In this document: piece by piece, positions 8,233 through 14,872 of the stretch | Layout: each line of letters opens with the position of its first letter | Position numbering within the stretch: the first letter of the stretch is position 1 | Source: DATARH01 sp036264235 | GTDB taxonomy: Bacteria > Pseudomonadota > Alphaproteobacteria > ATCC43930 > CGMCC-115725 | Direction of reading: 5' to 3' | Length of the DNA stretch: 22,993 nucleotides | Assembly (NCBI GenBank): GCA_036264235.1 | Contig: DATARH010000048.1 | Span: 1 to 22,993 of the forward strand | Translations under genes and position numbers: made by a program | Notes under the pieces: generated by a model | What the model was told of the DNA's origin: nothing | The model's input: only the letters and a program-made list of their open reading frames with translations | Databases searched by the model: none

Positions 8233-8289
8233 CGCTGACCCCTTTTGAGCTTCGCCCCGGGGTCCATGCGTGCGCTCCGGAAATGCGAA

Positions 8290-8316
8290 GGCCGCCTGGG
8301 TGCTCCCGAGGCGGCC
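8290..8316 (-). terminator. Attenuator terminator hairpin of trpE(G)
   Basis: GGCCGCCT and AGGCGGCC are perfect 8-base arms, with an inner GGG/CCC pairing after one bulged C and a four-base loop. Downstream is TTCGCATTT rather than a long T-run, so termination may be leaky or depend on the strong GC stem. It lies 57 bases before the trpE(G) start. Confidence 0.8.
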
Positions 8317-8347
8317 GTGGTGAATACCTATGGGATGGCCGCCGCTG

Positions 8348-8392
8348 TTAGACGGGCCACCACCAGATCGCGCTTTGCCGGACGATCGACAT
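8348..8392 (-). CDS. trpL: trp leader peptide, 14 aa with Trp-Trp-Trp
   Basis: ATG at 8392 to TAA at 8348-8350 encodes MSIVRQSAIWWWPV, with three consecutive TGG codons at 8357-8365. From memory, the Sinorhizobium meliloti leader is also 14 residues and has a similar SIWWW core. The peptide senses charged tRNA-Trp through ribosome stalling and sets the fold of the attenuator. No good ribosome binding site precedes the ATG, which fits a leaderless message starting at or near the ATG. In S. meliloti the released leader peptide and the attenuator RNA also act in trans; whether that holds here is unknown. Confidence 0.93.
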   Translation of the reverse strand: MSIVRQSAIWWWPV

Positions 8393-8399
8393 GGCAGGC

Positions 8400-8427
8400 A
8401 CTGTATCAGACACAGGGATTGGCACAA
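8400..8427 (-). promoter_or_regulatory. Candidate sigma-70-type promoter of trpL-trpE(G)
   Basis: On the minus strand, TTGTGC (8422-8427), a 16-base spacer and TACAGT (8400-8405) resemble -35 and -10 boxes. The expected start is about seven to eight bases after TACAGT, which coincides with the A of the trpL ATG (8392). The match to consensus is moderate; the position just ahead of the leader peptide supports it. The downstream end of the transglutaminase-like gene (stop at 8434) is immediately upstream. Confidence 0.5.
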
Positions 8428-8433
8428 ACCCAT

Positions 8434-9030
8434 TCATTGCCCGTCCCGGAGGTCGTCACGGTCGGGCGGCAGATTGCGGTCGAGTTCGGCAACGGTGCGG
8501 CTGCCGCGCAGCGCCGTGAGAACGCAGGCCAGCGGCTCGGCGATCACGTCGCGGTAGTCGCGCTCGCTACGGGCGGGATCGATTTGATAGGCGGGGCGCT
8601 CGCAATCCGGGTCGAACGGCGCCGCCGTCGCCGGCTTGTTGCCGCGCGGGTCGAGGCGGCGCCAGCGGCCGTTAAGCCAGACCGCGTTGAGCCCATGCAA
8701 ACAGGTCCCGCCGGGCCCTTGGTCGTCGCGCGCCAGCTTCTGGTAGCAGAGCGCGGCGGGGATGCGGTTGGCACGCAGCACCGCCGCCAGCAGATGCGCC
8801 TTGGCGAAACAGATGCCGTGACCCAGACGGACCACGTCGGAGGCCGAGACGCTGACCTCCTGCGCGCCGGTGTCGTAGCTGTGCGCGAAGCGGTCGCGGA
8901 CCAGTTCATAGGCGGCCCGGATCGTCGGGAGTTCGCTGTCGCGCCGGATGGTCTCGGCGAGACGGGTGACGATCGCAGCGTCGAAGTCGATTGCAGCGGA
9001 GGGCGCCAGAAAGGGCGCCAGATCGATCAC
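8434..9030 (-). CDS. Transglutaminase-like cysteine protease-fold protein
   Basis: A 198-residue protein with the transglutaminase core triad Cys74 (GHGICFAKAHLLAAVLR), His112 (CLHGLNAVWLNGRW) and Asp127 (RRLDPRGN), all in the right order and spacing. Bacterial members cut or transfer amide bonds, often as peptidases or amidases rather than cross-linkers. No signal peptide is visible, so it should act in the cytoplasm. The start is GTG at 9030, whose GTGA overlaps the stop of the opine-dehydrogenase-like gene; GAGGG precedes it. It is the last gene of the five-gene cluster. A role in hydrolysing an amide made or used by the cluster is a reasonable inference but not shown. Confidence 0.82.
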   Translation of the reverse strand: MIDLAPFLAPSAAIDFDAAIVTRLAETIRRDSELPTIRAAYELVRDRFAHSYDTGAQEVSVSASDVVRLGHGICFAKAHLLAAVLRANRIPAALCYQKLARDDQGPGGTCLHGLNAVWLNGRWRRLDPRGNKPATAAPFDPDCERPAYQIDPARSERDYRDVIAEPLACVLTALRGSRTVAELDRNLPPDRDDLRDGQ

Positions 9031-10127
9031 CGGAAGCCCTCATCGAGGGTGCGGCGGATTTGGCCGGCGTCCATGCCGGCGAGGCCCATGCGGCCGAGGC
9101 TGCGGGCGTCGGCGGCGAAATCATTGCCGGCGAGGATTTGCGCCAGGCGGATCACCGCGTCGATTGCCGGGGTCGCGACGCCGGCCGCGGCCCCGAGCGC
9201 GCTCATCGGGATCAACCCGACCGGAACGTCCTCGGCGATGTATTTGTGCGTCCAGGAGGACGGTGTGCCAGTCGCCTGATACGGCCCGTCGCTGTTGGTC
9301 GTCAGCAGCCGGCAGGTCTCGTCGAGGCCGGCGCCGCGGACGCCGTAGACGCGCTCGAACCAGTCCTCGAGAGTCGGCACCGCGGCCCCATAGGCGGCGG
9401 CGACCGCGACCCGCTCGGCGTTGATCGCCTGGTACAGCCGCGCGACGGCCGGGCTGACGCCCTCGGCGTAGAATTTGTAGGGCTCGCCGCGGTCGATCTT
9501 GCCGGCATTGGCGACGCAGTTAGCGACATGCAGCATCGCGTTGGCATTGGTGAAGCCTGTGGAGACGATACTCGGCGCCGCGACCGCTTCCGGGAACAGC
9601 GGTGACAGGCGCGGGAAGATTGCGCCGATGCGGTCGCCGGGGAACGTCGCGATCTGCAGCCAGCGCTTGCGCACGATCGGCTTGATGCGGGCGGGACCGA
9701 GCCGCCAGCACGAATACGGATAGTTGTCGATCTCGGCGATGTCGATCTGCGCGTGGCAGCCGGCGGCGTCGAGCGCCCGGCGCACGACCAGCGAGCCGCC
9801 GGTGTTGCCCTGGATCAACAGGATGACCTGGCGATCGCGCAGCAGCGGCGCCAGCGAGCGCGCGAGCGCTTCCTGATAGGTGCCGCCGGTGCAGACGATA
9901 ATGATATCGGCGCCGCCGATGGCCGAGGCGAGGACGGTCGTCACCTGCTCGATCGCCGAGAAGCCCGGTGTATCACCTTCGACATCGATGCCGCCGCGGG
10001 CGCGGATGTCGGCGAGGCGGCTGTCGTCGCGGTCGTGCAGCCGCAGGCGGCAGCCGCGCAACCCGAGATCGGCGGCGACATAAACGCCGCCGATGCCGGC
10101 CCCGATGATCGCGACCGTTTCGGTCAT
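9027..10127 (-). CDS. NAD(P)-dependent opine dehydrogenase-like protein
   Basis: A 366-residue two-domain dehydrogenase of the octopine/nopaline dehydrogenase family, which reductively joins, or oxidatively splits, an amino acid and a keto acid. The N-terminal Rossmann domain starts MTETVAIIGAGIGGVYVA with GxGxxG at residues 9-14. The stretch TNANAMLHVANCVANAG carries the Asn, His and NAG pattern typical of the catalytic helical domain. The ATG at 10127 overlaps the stop of the hydroxylase gene as ATGA, so the two are likely translationally coupled. The related ketopantoate reductase and glycerol-3-phosphate dehydrogenase families share the fold, but the helical-domain pattern favours the opine group. 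The substrate is unknown; the amino-acid transporter encoded divergently at 13152 may supply it. Confidence 0.82.
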   Translation of the reverse strand: MTETVAIIGAGIGGVYVAADLGLRGCRLRLHDRDDSRLADIRARGGIDVEGDTPGFSAIEQVTTVLASAIGGADIIIVCTGGTYQEALARSLAPLLRDRQVILLIQGNTGGSLVVRRALDAAGCHAQIDIAEIDNYPYSCWRLGPARIKPIVRKRWLQIATFPGDRIGAIFPRLSPLFPEAVAAPSIVSTGFTNANAMLHVANCVANAGKIDRGEPYKFYAEGVSPAVARLYQAINAERVAVAAAYGAAVPTLEDWFERVYGVRGAGLDETCRLLTTNSDGPYQATGTPSSWTHKYIAEDVPVGLIPMSALGAAAGVATPAIDAVIRLAQILAGNDFAADARSLGRMGLAGMDAGQIRRTLDEGFR

Positions 10128-11623
10128 GTGCGTTTTTCGGGCGATGGCGGCGGCGTGACGGTGTTGACGCGGCGCGGTGCTAGCGGGATCGCCGGGATGT
10201 TGCCGACATCGATCTCTGGCATCGGGATGTCGATCAGCTTCAAGACGGCGTTGGCGAGATCGTTGTAGCTGGGGAAACGCTGGCGCAAGCGGCCGCGCCA
10301 CACCGGGATGCCGCCGCTGGCATGCAGCTCGAACGAGCTTTCGCGGCCTTCGAGAGCCGACGACACGTGATCGGCGGCAAGCTGCAGCAATGCCGCGCGC
10401 TGCCGTGCGGTCCAGCCGCCGCCGGCGAAACAGGCTTCGAGCTCGGCACTGATCTCCGGATCGTCGAGGTCGGTGTCGGCGGGCGCCACGACCAGCGACG
10501 AACCCGGCACCTGACGCAAGATTTCGGAGATGCGTTGACGCGCCTTCTGAAGCGCGATGCCGCCGACCATCAGATGCGTGTAGTTGGCGTAGCAATTGCC
10601 GCCGACGGTGAAGGACGGGTCACGCTCGGCCGCGGTCAGGCAGGCGCGCACGGTCTGCACCTCAACGACGAGGTCGAGCAGCAGCTCGACCGTGGGCTCC
10701 GCCTCCTTGAGGCCGAGCGAGTCGGCGAGCGCCAGCGCCAGGCCCAAGGTGAATTCGGCGCGCGCTAGCCAGCCATAGAGGTGGTGCCACAAGAGATAAG
10801 TGGCGATCGGCTCGGGCGACGGTTCGACGAAGAACACCCGCTCCCAGGGAATGGCGACATTGTCGAGCCACATCTGGCCGTCGAGCTCGTCGAAGCGGCC
10901 CGACAGCGGCGACAGGAAGCGGCTCTTATGCGACGGAGCGAGCTTGCGGCAGACCGTGGTCACACCGGGATCGGCGACCGGCACGATAAAGCTGGCGCAA
11001 TGGTCACCGATTTTCACGCCGTTGAGAGCCCCGACATAGACGTCCTCGGCATAGGCGGGGCTCGTATGCATGCCGATGCGGCCGGAGATCACGACACCGG
11101 CATCGGTCTCCTTCACCAGCTTCAGCGCGGCGCGCTCGGCGGGATCCGGGCGCAGCCGGTGACCGATCGGCGCGGCGCCGCCGCAGAAGGTCAGGAAGCG
11201 GCCGGTCTTGGCGATCGAGGCTCGGTAGGTCTCGGCATCGGCAATGTTCTTCGCCGAATGCTTGTGCTCCTGGGTCGCGGTCAAGACGCCCATCGCGATC
11301 AGGTGACCGTAGGCCGGATCGTGGGTCATGTTGCCGGCGCTGTGGAACAGCGTCTTCGCGAAGGAGCGCGCGATCCCGACGAGATCGGCGGAATTCTTGG
11401 GCAGGACATAGGCCCAGGCGGTCTTTTCGCGTTCGGATGTCGCCGGCGCGAACAGGATGTCCTGCCAATCGGGGTCGAGATGGCGGTCGTACCAGGCGAC
11501 GTATTCCTCGACCATCGCGGCGGTCGCCGGGTGCGTCGTCACATCCTGGACGCGGCCCTCGCCCATCACAAAGACGCGGCGGCCGTCGCGCAGCGCCTCG
11601 CGGTATTCGGCGCCGGTTCTCAT
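10124..11623 (-). CDS. HpaB-family flavin-dependent aromatic hydroxylase
   Basis: A 499-residue member of the 4-hydroxyphenylacetate 3-monooxygenase large-subunit family, which hydroxylates phenols ortho to the hydroxyl using FADH2 from a partner reductase. It opens MRTGAEYREALRDGRRVFVMGEGRVQDVTTHP, as HpaB proteins do, and has the middle segments KETDAGVVISGRIGMHTSPAY and LDNVAIPWERVFF. The Cys ligands that mark the related 4-hydroxybutyryl-CoA dehydratase were not seen. An open frame continues to 11722, but the ATG at 11623 starts the conserved domain; its ribosome binding site is weak. It begins 25 bases after the binding-protein-like gene and overlaps the next gene by four bases. No HpaC-type reductase is in the window. 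Confidence 0.88.
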   Translation of the reverse strand: MRTGAEYREALRDGRRVFVMGEGRVQDVTTHPATAAMVEEYVAWYDRHLDPDWQDILFAPATSEREKTAWAYVLPKNSADLVGIARSFAKTLFHSAGNMTHDPAYGHLIAMGVLTATQEHKHSAKNIADAETYRASIAKTGRFLTFCGGAAPIGHRLRPDPAERAALKLVKETDAGVVISGRIGMHTSPAYAEDVYVGALNGVKIGDHCASFIVPVADPGVTTVCRKLAPSHKSRFLSPLSGRFDELDGQMWLDNVAIPWERVFFVEPSPEPIATYLLWHHLYGWLARAEFTLGLALALADSLGLKEAEPTVELLLDLVVEVQTVRACLTAAERDPSFTVGGNCYANYTHLMVGGIALQKARQRISEILRQVPGSSLVVAPADTDLDDPEISAELEACFAGGGWTARQRAALLQLAADHVSSALEGRESSFELHASGGIPVWRGRLRQRFPSYNDLANAVLKLIDIPMPEIDVGNIPAIPLAPRRVNTVTPPPSPEKRT

Positions 11624-11648
11624 TCGCGGTCTTTCATTCCCCGGGCCC

Positions 11649-12584
11649 TCATTCGTCCTCGCCGACGGCCCAGAGCGGCGCGAATTCGGTGGCGACGATC
11701 TGCTCGTACGGCACCTCGTCATCGAGGAGGCTGAGCCAGAGGGCGAAGCCGTTGATCGCCGTCACCGAATGTGGCTGGATCGTCGCGTCGTAATAGGGCA
11801 GGTCGCGCTCGACGATGCCGGCGATCAGGCCGGTTTCGCGCGGCGGAAAGCGGTTTTGGGCGGCATCGGCGGCGCGCCAGACATCTGCCTTCAGGACGTT
11901 CTGCGCTGCGACCAGCGCGCGCACCGCCGCGGCGGCGGTATCCGGCCTTTCTTGAACGAGTCGCTCGGTGGTCGCCAGCACGCCCATCGTGTAATCGAAG
12001 CAGCCCGGCGGGCCGTCGCCCCGGCGAACATCGAGAATGATGTTGCCGAAGCCGCCGGAGACCGCGATCTCGGTTGCCATGCCGTTGGCCCAGAAGCCGT
12101 CGATCTCGCGCTTTTCGAGCGCCTGCGCCGCGGTCAGGCCGAAATTGACGGTGGAGCCGACCGCGCCCGGAACCGGGCCGACCCTGATGTCGTCGCGGCG
12201 GGGGTCGAGACCGGCGGCGGCGAGGAGGCGGCGCAACCCCATCTCGACCCAAGGGGCGGCGCCGATGCGGCGGCCGCGCAGCGCGGCGAGATCACCGCGA
12301 GCGATGTTGTGGTCGGCGTGCATCACGAGGAACCAGTACATGCCCTGAGCCAGCGCGCCGAGCAGCTTGACCCCTTTCCATTCCGGGAAGGCGGCGAGCG
12401 CGCCGTGCGCGGCACCGCCGACGAAATCGACCTCGCCGTCGCGCAGAGCCTGGTAACAGCGGTCTACCGGGAAGATCAGCTCGGCCGAGACCTCGAGCCC
12501 CTGGTCACGAAAGCAGCCGAGTTCGGCCGCGGCGAGCGCCGGGAAATACGAATTGGAGATCAAATCCGGGATCGCGAGCTTCAC
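11649..12584 (-). CDS. THI5/SsuA-like binding protein without signal peptide
   Basis: A 311-residue protein of the type II periplasmic-binding fold found in NitT/TauT transport and in THI5/NMT1 proteins. It opens directly with MKLAIPDLISNSYFPALAAAELGCF, followed by FVGGAAHGALAAFPEWKGVKLLGAL, both normal for the mature domain. There is no signal peptide or lipobox: the GTG start at 12584 (inferred from frame, with only a weak GGAATGA site) gives the first beta-strand at once, and no in-frame upstream start adds a hydrophobic segment. It should therefore be cytoplasmic, as a sensor, carrier or THI5-like enzyme, unless the start is misread. No ATPase or permease of the NitT type is nearby. Position inside the hydroxylase cluster suggests it binds the pathway compound. 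Confidence 0.78.
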   Translation of the reverse strand: MKLAIPDLISNSYFPALAAAELGCFRDQGLEVSAELIFPVDRCYQALRDGEVDFVGGAAHGALAAFPEWKGVKLLGALAQGMYWFLVMHADHNIARGDLAALRGRRIGAAPWVEMGLRRLLAAAGLDPRRDDIRVGPVPGAVGSTVNFGLTAAQALEKREIDGFWANGMATEIAVSGGFGNIILDVRRGDGPPGCFDYTMGVLATTERLVQERPDTAAAAVRALVAAQNVLKADVWRAADAAQNRFPPRETGLIAGIVERDLPYYDATIQPHSVTAINGFALWLSLLDDEVPYEQIVATEFAPLWAVGEDE

Positions 12585-12625
12585 CGGGTCATTCCATCAC
12601 CGATCGGCCCGGCGCGAAAGCCCGC

Positions 12626-13012
12626 TCAGTCCGCCGCCTGGTCGTAATAGTGGATTTCGAGCAGCAGGCAGCCGGCCTCCGATTTGAAGGGGCCATGCAC
12701 GGCGCCGGGCGGGCGACAGGCATAGGTGCCGGGGGCAAAGCTCTCTCCGCCTCGGCCCTCGGCATCATTGCCGACGGTCAGATCGCCCTGCAGGAGGTAG
12801 ACCTCCTCCCAGTAGTCGTGGACGAAGGGCGCGGTCGTGAAGACGGCCGGCCGGAAGCGCAGGAGACGGGTGCGGCTGCCGCTGCGGCCGCTTTCGTCGA
12901 GCGCGCCGGCGAGGATCTTCTGCTCGATGCCAGCCGGGTAGCCCTCCGGTGTCTGCCAGCCGCTGCTCATATCGACGGCGTGAAATTCGAGATGGGGCTT
13001 GTTGACCGGCAT
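12626..13012 (-). CDS. Cupin-domain protein (128 aa)
   Basis: A single-domain cupin, a small beta-barrel that usually holds a metal and acts as a dioxygenase, isomerase or sensor. Motif 1 is seen as PFVHDYWEEVYLLQGDL (His65, Glu69/Glu70) and motif 2 as RPPGAVHGPF (His106). The second His of motif 1 is a Tyr (Tyr67), so metal binding may involve three residues or differ from the classic set. The ATG at 13012 follows GGAGG at a spacing of six. It is the first gene of the leftward cluster, 41 bases ahead of the binding-protein-like gene, and is divergent from the amino acid transporter with 139 bases between. The sequence near the metal site resembles the ChrR-type cupins, but no function can be fixed. 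Confidence 0.85.
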   Translation of the reverse strand: MPVNKPHLEFHAVDMSSGWQTPEGYPAGIEQKILAGALDESGRSGSRTRLLRFRPAVFTTAPFVHDYWEEVYLLQGDLTVGNDAEGRGGESFAPGTYACRPPGAVHGPFKSEAGCLLLEIHYYDQAAD

Positions 13013-13107
13013 TGGGTCCTCCGAAGGATTGCTAGGCGTAGCGCCGCGCACCTGCCGCGGCAAGCCGCGTCTTTTGCGGTTCCTGCGTGGCGTAGGGCGC
13101 GCTAGGG

Positions 13108-13123
13108 TTGGCGCAAATCTTGC
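13108..13123 (+). promoter_or_regulatory. Candidate sigma-54 promoter of amino acid ABC transporter
   Basis: TTGGCGCAAATCTTGC matches the -24/-12 pattern TTGGCACG-N4-TTGC at 10 of 12 positions, with GG and GC ten bases apart as required. It lies 28 bases before the ATG at 13152, giving a short leader with the GGAGG site. Sigma-54 control is common for nitrogen-source transporters. No activator gene is visible in the window. Confidence 0.5.
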
Positions 13124-13151
13124 CGAACCCAGGCAGAGAACGGAGGTTTCC

Positions 13152-14015
13152 ATGCTGTCACGCCGCCTGTTTGCCGGTGCCGCCGCGGCGGGCACCGCCA
13201 CCCTGCTCGCCGAACGGGTGCAAGCCCAGGCTCAGGCGCCGGCACCGGTCAACGCCGTATCCGGCGACTCGACGATCGACCGGGTGAAGAACTCGAAGAC
13301 GCTGCGGATCGCGGCGCTACCCGGCGAAGCCCCCTATTTCAACAAGGACCTCGCCAGCGGCGAATGGACCGGCATGTGCATCGACATGGCCAAGGACATC
13401 GCCAAGGTGTTCGACGGCAAGGTCGAGTATCTCGAGTCCACCTACGGGAATTCGGTGCTCGACCTGCAGGCCGGCAAGATCGACCTCGCCTTCTCGCTGA
13501 ACCCGACGCCGCTGCGGGCGCTGGTGATCGACTTCACCCACGCGTTCTACCTGCACGGCTTCGGCATGGTCGGGAAGAAGGGGTTCAAGGCGACCAACTG
13601 GGCCGAGTTGAACAAGCCCGAGGTGAAGATCGCGGTCGATATCGGCTCGGTGCATGAGATTTCAGCGCGCCGCTTCGCGCCGAAGGCAACGATCATCGGC
13701 TTCAAGATGCGCGACGAATGCATCCTGGCGGTGCAGTCCGGTCGCGCCGATTGCGTGATCCTGGCGGTGAATTTGGGGCTGACCGCCGTCAAGAAGAACC
13801 CGCAGCTGGGCGAATTCCAGATGCTGCACCAGCCGCGCGTGCAATTGCCGACCTGCATGGGCATCCGCATGGAGACCGACAAGCGCTGGCGCGACTTCCT
13901 CAACGCTTGGGTCGATTACAACCGCGGCATCCAGCAGATCCGCGAATGGCTCTACAACGGGCTGGCGATCAACGGTGTCAAGCCGGAAGACGTGCCGGCC
14001 GATGTGGAGTTTTGA
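13152..14015 (+). CDS. Polar amino acid ABC transporter substrate-binding protein
   Basis: A periplasmic family 3 solute-binding protein of 287 residues. The N-terminus MLSRRLFAGAAAAGTATLL with a later VQA/QA site looks like a Tat signal peptide: twin Arg followed by LF. The mature part has KTLRIAALPGEAPYFNKD, GMCIDMAKDIAKVFDGKVEYLE and LDLQAGKIDLAFSLNPTPLRA, typical of the glutamine/histidine/cystine group. The ATG at 13152 follows GGAGG with five-base spacing; the open frame further upstream is the divergent promoter region. The permease gene follows after 179 bases that hold a palindromic repeat, and the ATPase gene lies further on after an inserted opposite-strand gene. The ligand is likely an amino acid or an opine-like derivative, given the divergent cluster. 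Confidence 0.92.
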   Translation: MLSRRLFAGAAAAGTATLLAERVQAQAQAPAPVNAVSGDSTIDRVKNSKTLRIAALPGEAPYFNKDLASGEWTGMCIDMAKDIAKVFDGKVEYLESTYGNSVLDLQAGKIDLAFSLNPTPLRALVIDFTHAFYLHGFGMVGKKGFKATNWAELNKPEVKIAVDIGSVHEISARRFAPKATIIGFKMRDECILAVQSGRADCVILAVNLGLTAVKKNPQLGEFQMLHQPRVQLPTCMGIRMETDKRWRDFLNAWVDYNRGIQQIREWLYNGLAINGVKPEDVPADVEF

Positions 14016-14100
14016 GCCGCTGATATCCGGACCGCGGCCGTCCACGCCGCTCTTACCTCCGTTGGGCGAGCGAGACGCCCGCGTTCCAGAACGGGGCTGT

Positions 14101-14187
14101 AATTGCGAGCGCAGCGAAGCAATCTCGTGCCGTGCGGCTTGATGCCGGCGAGATTGCTTCGTCACCCTCCGGGCTCCTCGATGACAG
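14101..14187. repeat. REP-like intergenic palindromic repeat
   Basis: CGAAGCAATCTCG (14115-14127) and CGAGATTGCTTCG (14149-14161) are perfect 13-base arms, with an inner GCCG/CGGC pair. The flanks, ATTGCGAGCGCAG on the left and CTCCTCGATGAC on the right, are imperfectly complementary. Such GCGAAGCAATC palindromes recur between genes in many alphaproteobacterial genomes, from general knowledge. Only this copy is in the window. It separates binding-protein and permease genes and could stabilise the upstream mRNA end. Confidence 0.65.
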
Positions 14188-14194
14188 CTTCAGA

Positions 14195-14872
14195 ATGAGC
14201 AGCGCGCCGAGCTACGCCTGGGATTTCTCGTTTTTGTGGCAGTACCGCGGGCTGATTCTGTTGGGGCTCGGGGTGACGATGGCTTACACGGTCGGGACCA
14301 TCTTCTTCGGTCTCGTCATCGGTCTTGTCACCGGGTTGTTGCGGCTGTCGCGCAACGCGTTCGTCAATGCGCCGCTGATCGCCTATGTCGAAATCTTCCG
14401 CTGCACACCGCTGCTGGTACAGATAATCTGGTTTTATTACGCCCTGCCGGTGGTGGTCGGGATCGACATCCCGGCGACGGTCGCGGCGACGCTGGTGCTG
14501 TCTCTCTACACCGGCGCATTCTATGCCGAGATCGTGCGCGGCGGGGTCAATTCGATCGAGCGCGGCCAGTGGGACGCGGCGCGGGCGATCGGCATGCGGC
14601 AGCGGCAATTGATGCGCTACGTGATCCTACCGCAGGCGCTGAAGCGGATGATCCCGCCCTTCATGAACCAGTCGATCATCCAGCTGAAGAACACCTCGCT
14701 GGTGTCGACGATCGCGGTCGCCGATCTCTTGTATCAGGGCGAGTTGATCACCGCCGCGACCTACCGGCCGCTCGAGGTCTATACGATGGTGGCGGTGCTG
14801 TATTTCGCGGTCCTGTTCCCGCTGACCCTGGGTGCGCAACTCGTCGAACGGTGGCTCGCGCGAGCCGACTGA
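14195..14872 (+). CDS. Polar amino acid ABC transporter permease
   Basis: An inner-membrane permease of the HisM/GlnP family, 225 residues, with about five hydrophobic spans. The cytoplasmic EAA loop that docks the ATPase is clear: QWDAARAIGMRQRQLMRYVILPQALKRMIPP. The segment VEIFRCTPLLVQIIWFYYALP is typical of the family. The ATG at 14195 is preferred over an in-frame ATG at 14132, because the extra residues would be translated from the palindromic repeat; the ribosome binding site is weak. A five-codon out-of-frame ORF starting at 14181 overlaps the start and is probably chance. The TGA at 14870-14872 directly abuts the stop of the convergent glycosyltransferase gene with no base between. 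Confidence 0.92.
   Translation: MSSAPSYAWDFSFLWQYRGLILLGLGVTMAYTVGTIFFGLVIGLVTGLLRLSRNAFVNAPLIAYVEIFRCTPLLVQIIWFYYALPVVVGIDIPATVAATLVLSLYTGAFYAEIVRGGVNSIERGQWDAARAIGMRQRQLMRYVILPQALKRMIPPFMNQSIIQLKNTSLVSTIAVADLLYQGELITAATYRPLEVYTMVAVLYFAVLFPLTLGAQLVERWLARAD

Larger units (their letters stand above)
8290..8392 (-). promoter_or_regulatory. Tryptophan transcription attenuator of trpE(G)
   Basis: The transcript carries a Trp-rich leader peptide followed by mutually exclusive helices. Region 1, GGTGGCC (8355-8361) within the Trp codons, can pair with GGCCATC (8334-8340). Region 2, GGCGGCC (8337-8343), can instead pair with GGCCGCC (8310-8316), the 5' arm of the terminator. Stalling at the Trp codons would free region 2 to form the antiterminator. 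This is the textbook layout and matches the arrangement known upstream of trpE(G) in Sinorhizobium. Early termination would release a small RNA of about 100 bases. Confidence 0.88.

Noticed and set aside
7000..8238. 412-residue plus-strand open frame opposite trpE(G)
   Set aside because: It lies wholly over a gene with intact catalytic motifs; long antisense frames are normal at this GC content and it shows no domain.
10124..11623. 4-hydroxybutyryl-CoA dehydratase instead of HpaB-type hydroxylase
   Set aside because: The families share a fold, but the Cys cluster ligands of the dehydratase were not found and the N-terminus reads like HpaB.
11457..12647. 396-residue plus-strand open frame
   Set aside because: It runs antisense across the binding-protein-like gene and the ends of its neighbours, with no recognisable motif or ribosome binding site.
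14181..14198. Five-codon ORF (ATG at 14181) overlapping the permease start
   Set aside because: No ribosome binding site and no notable residues; likely a chance consequence of the flanking repeat.
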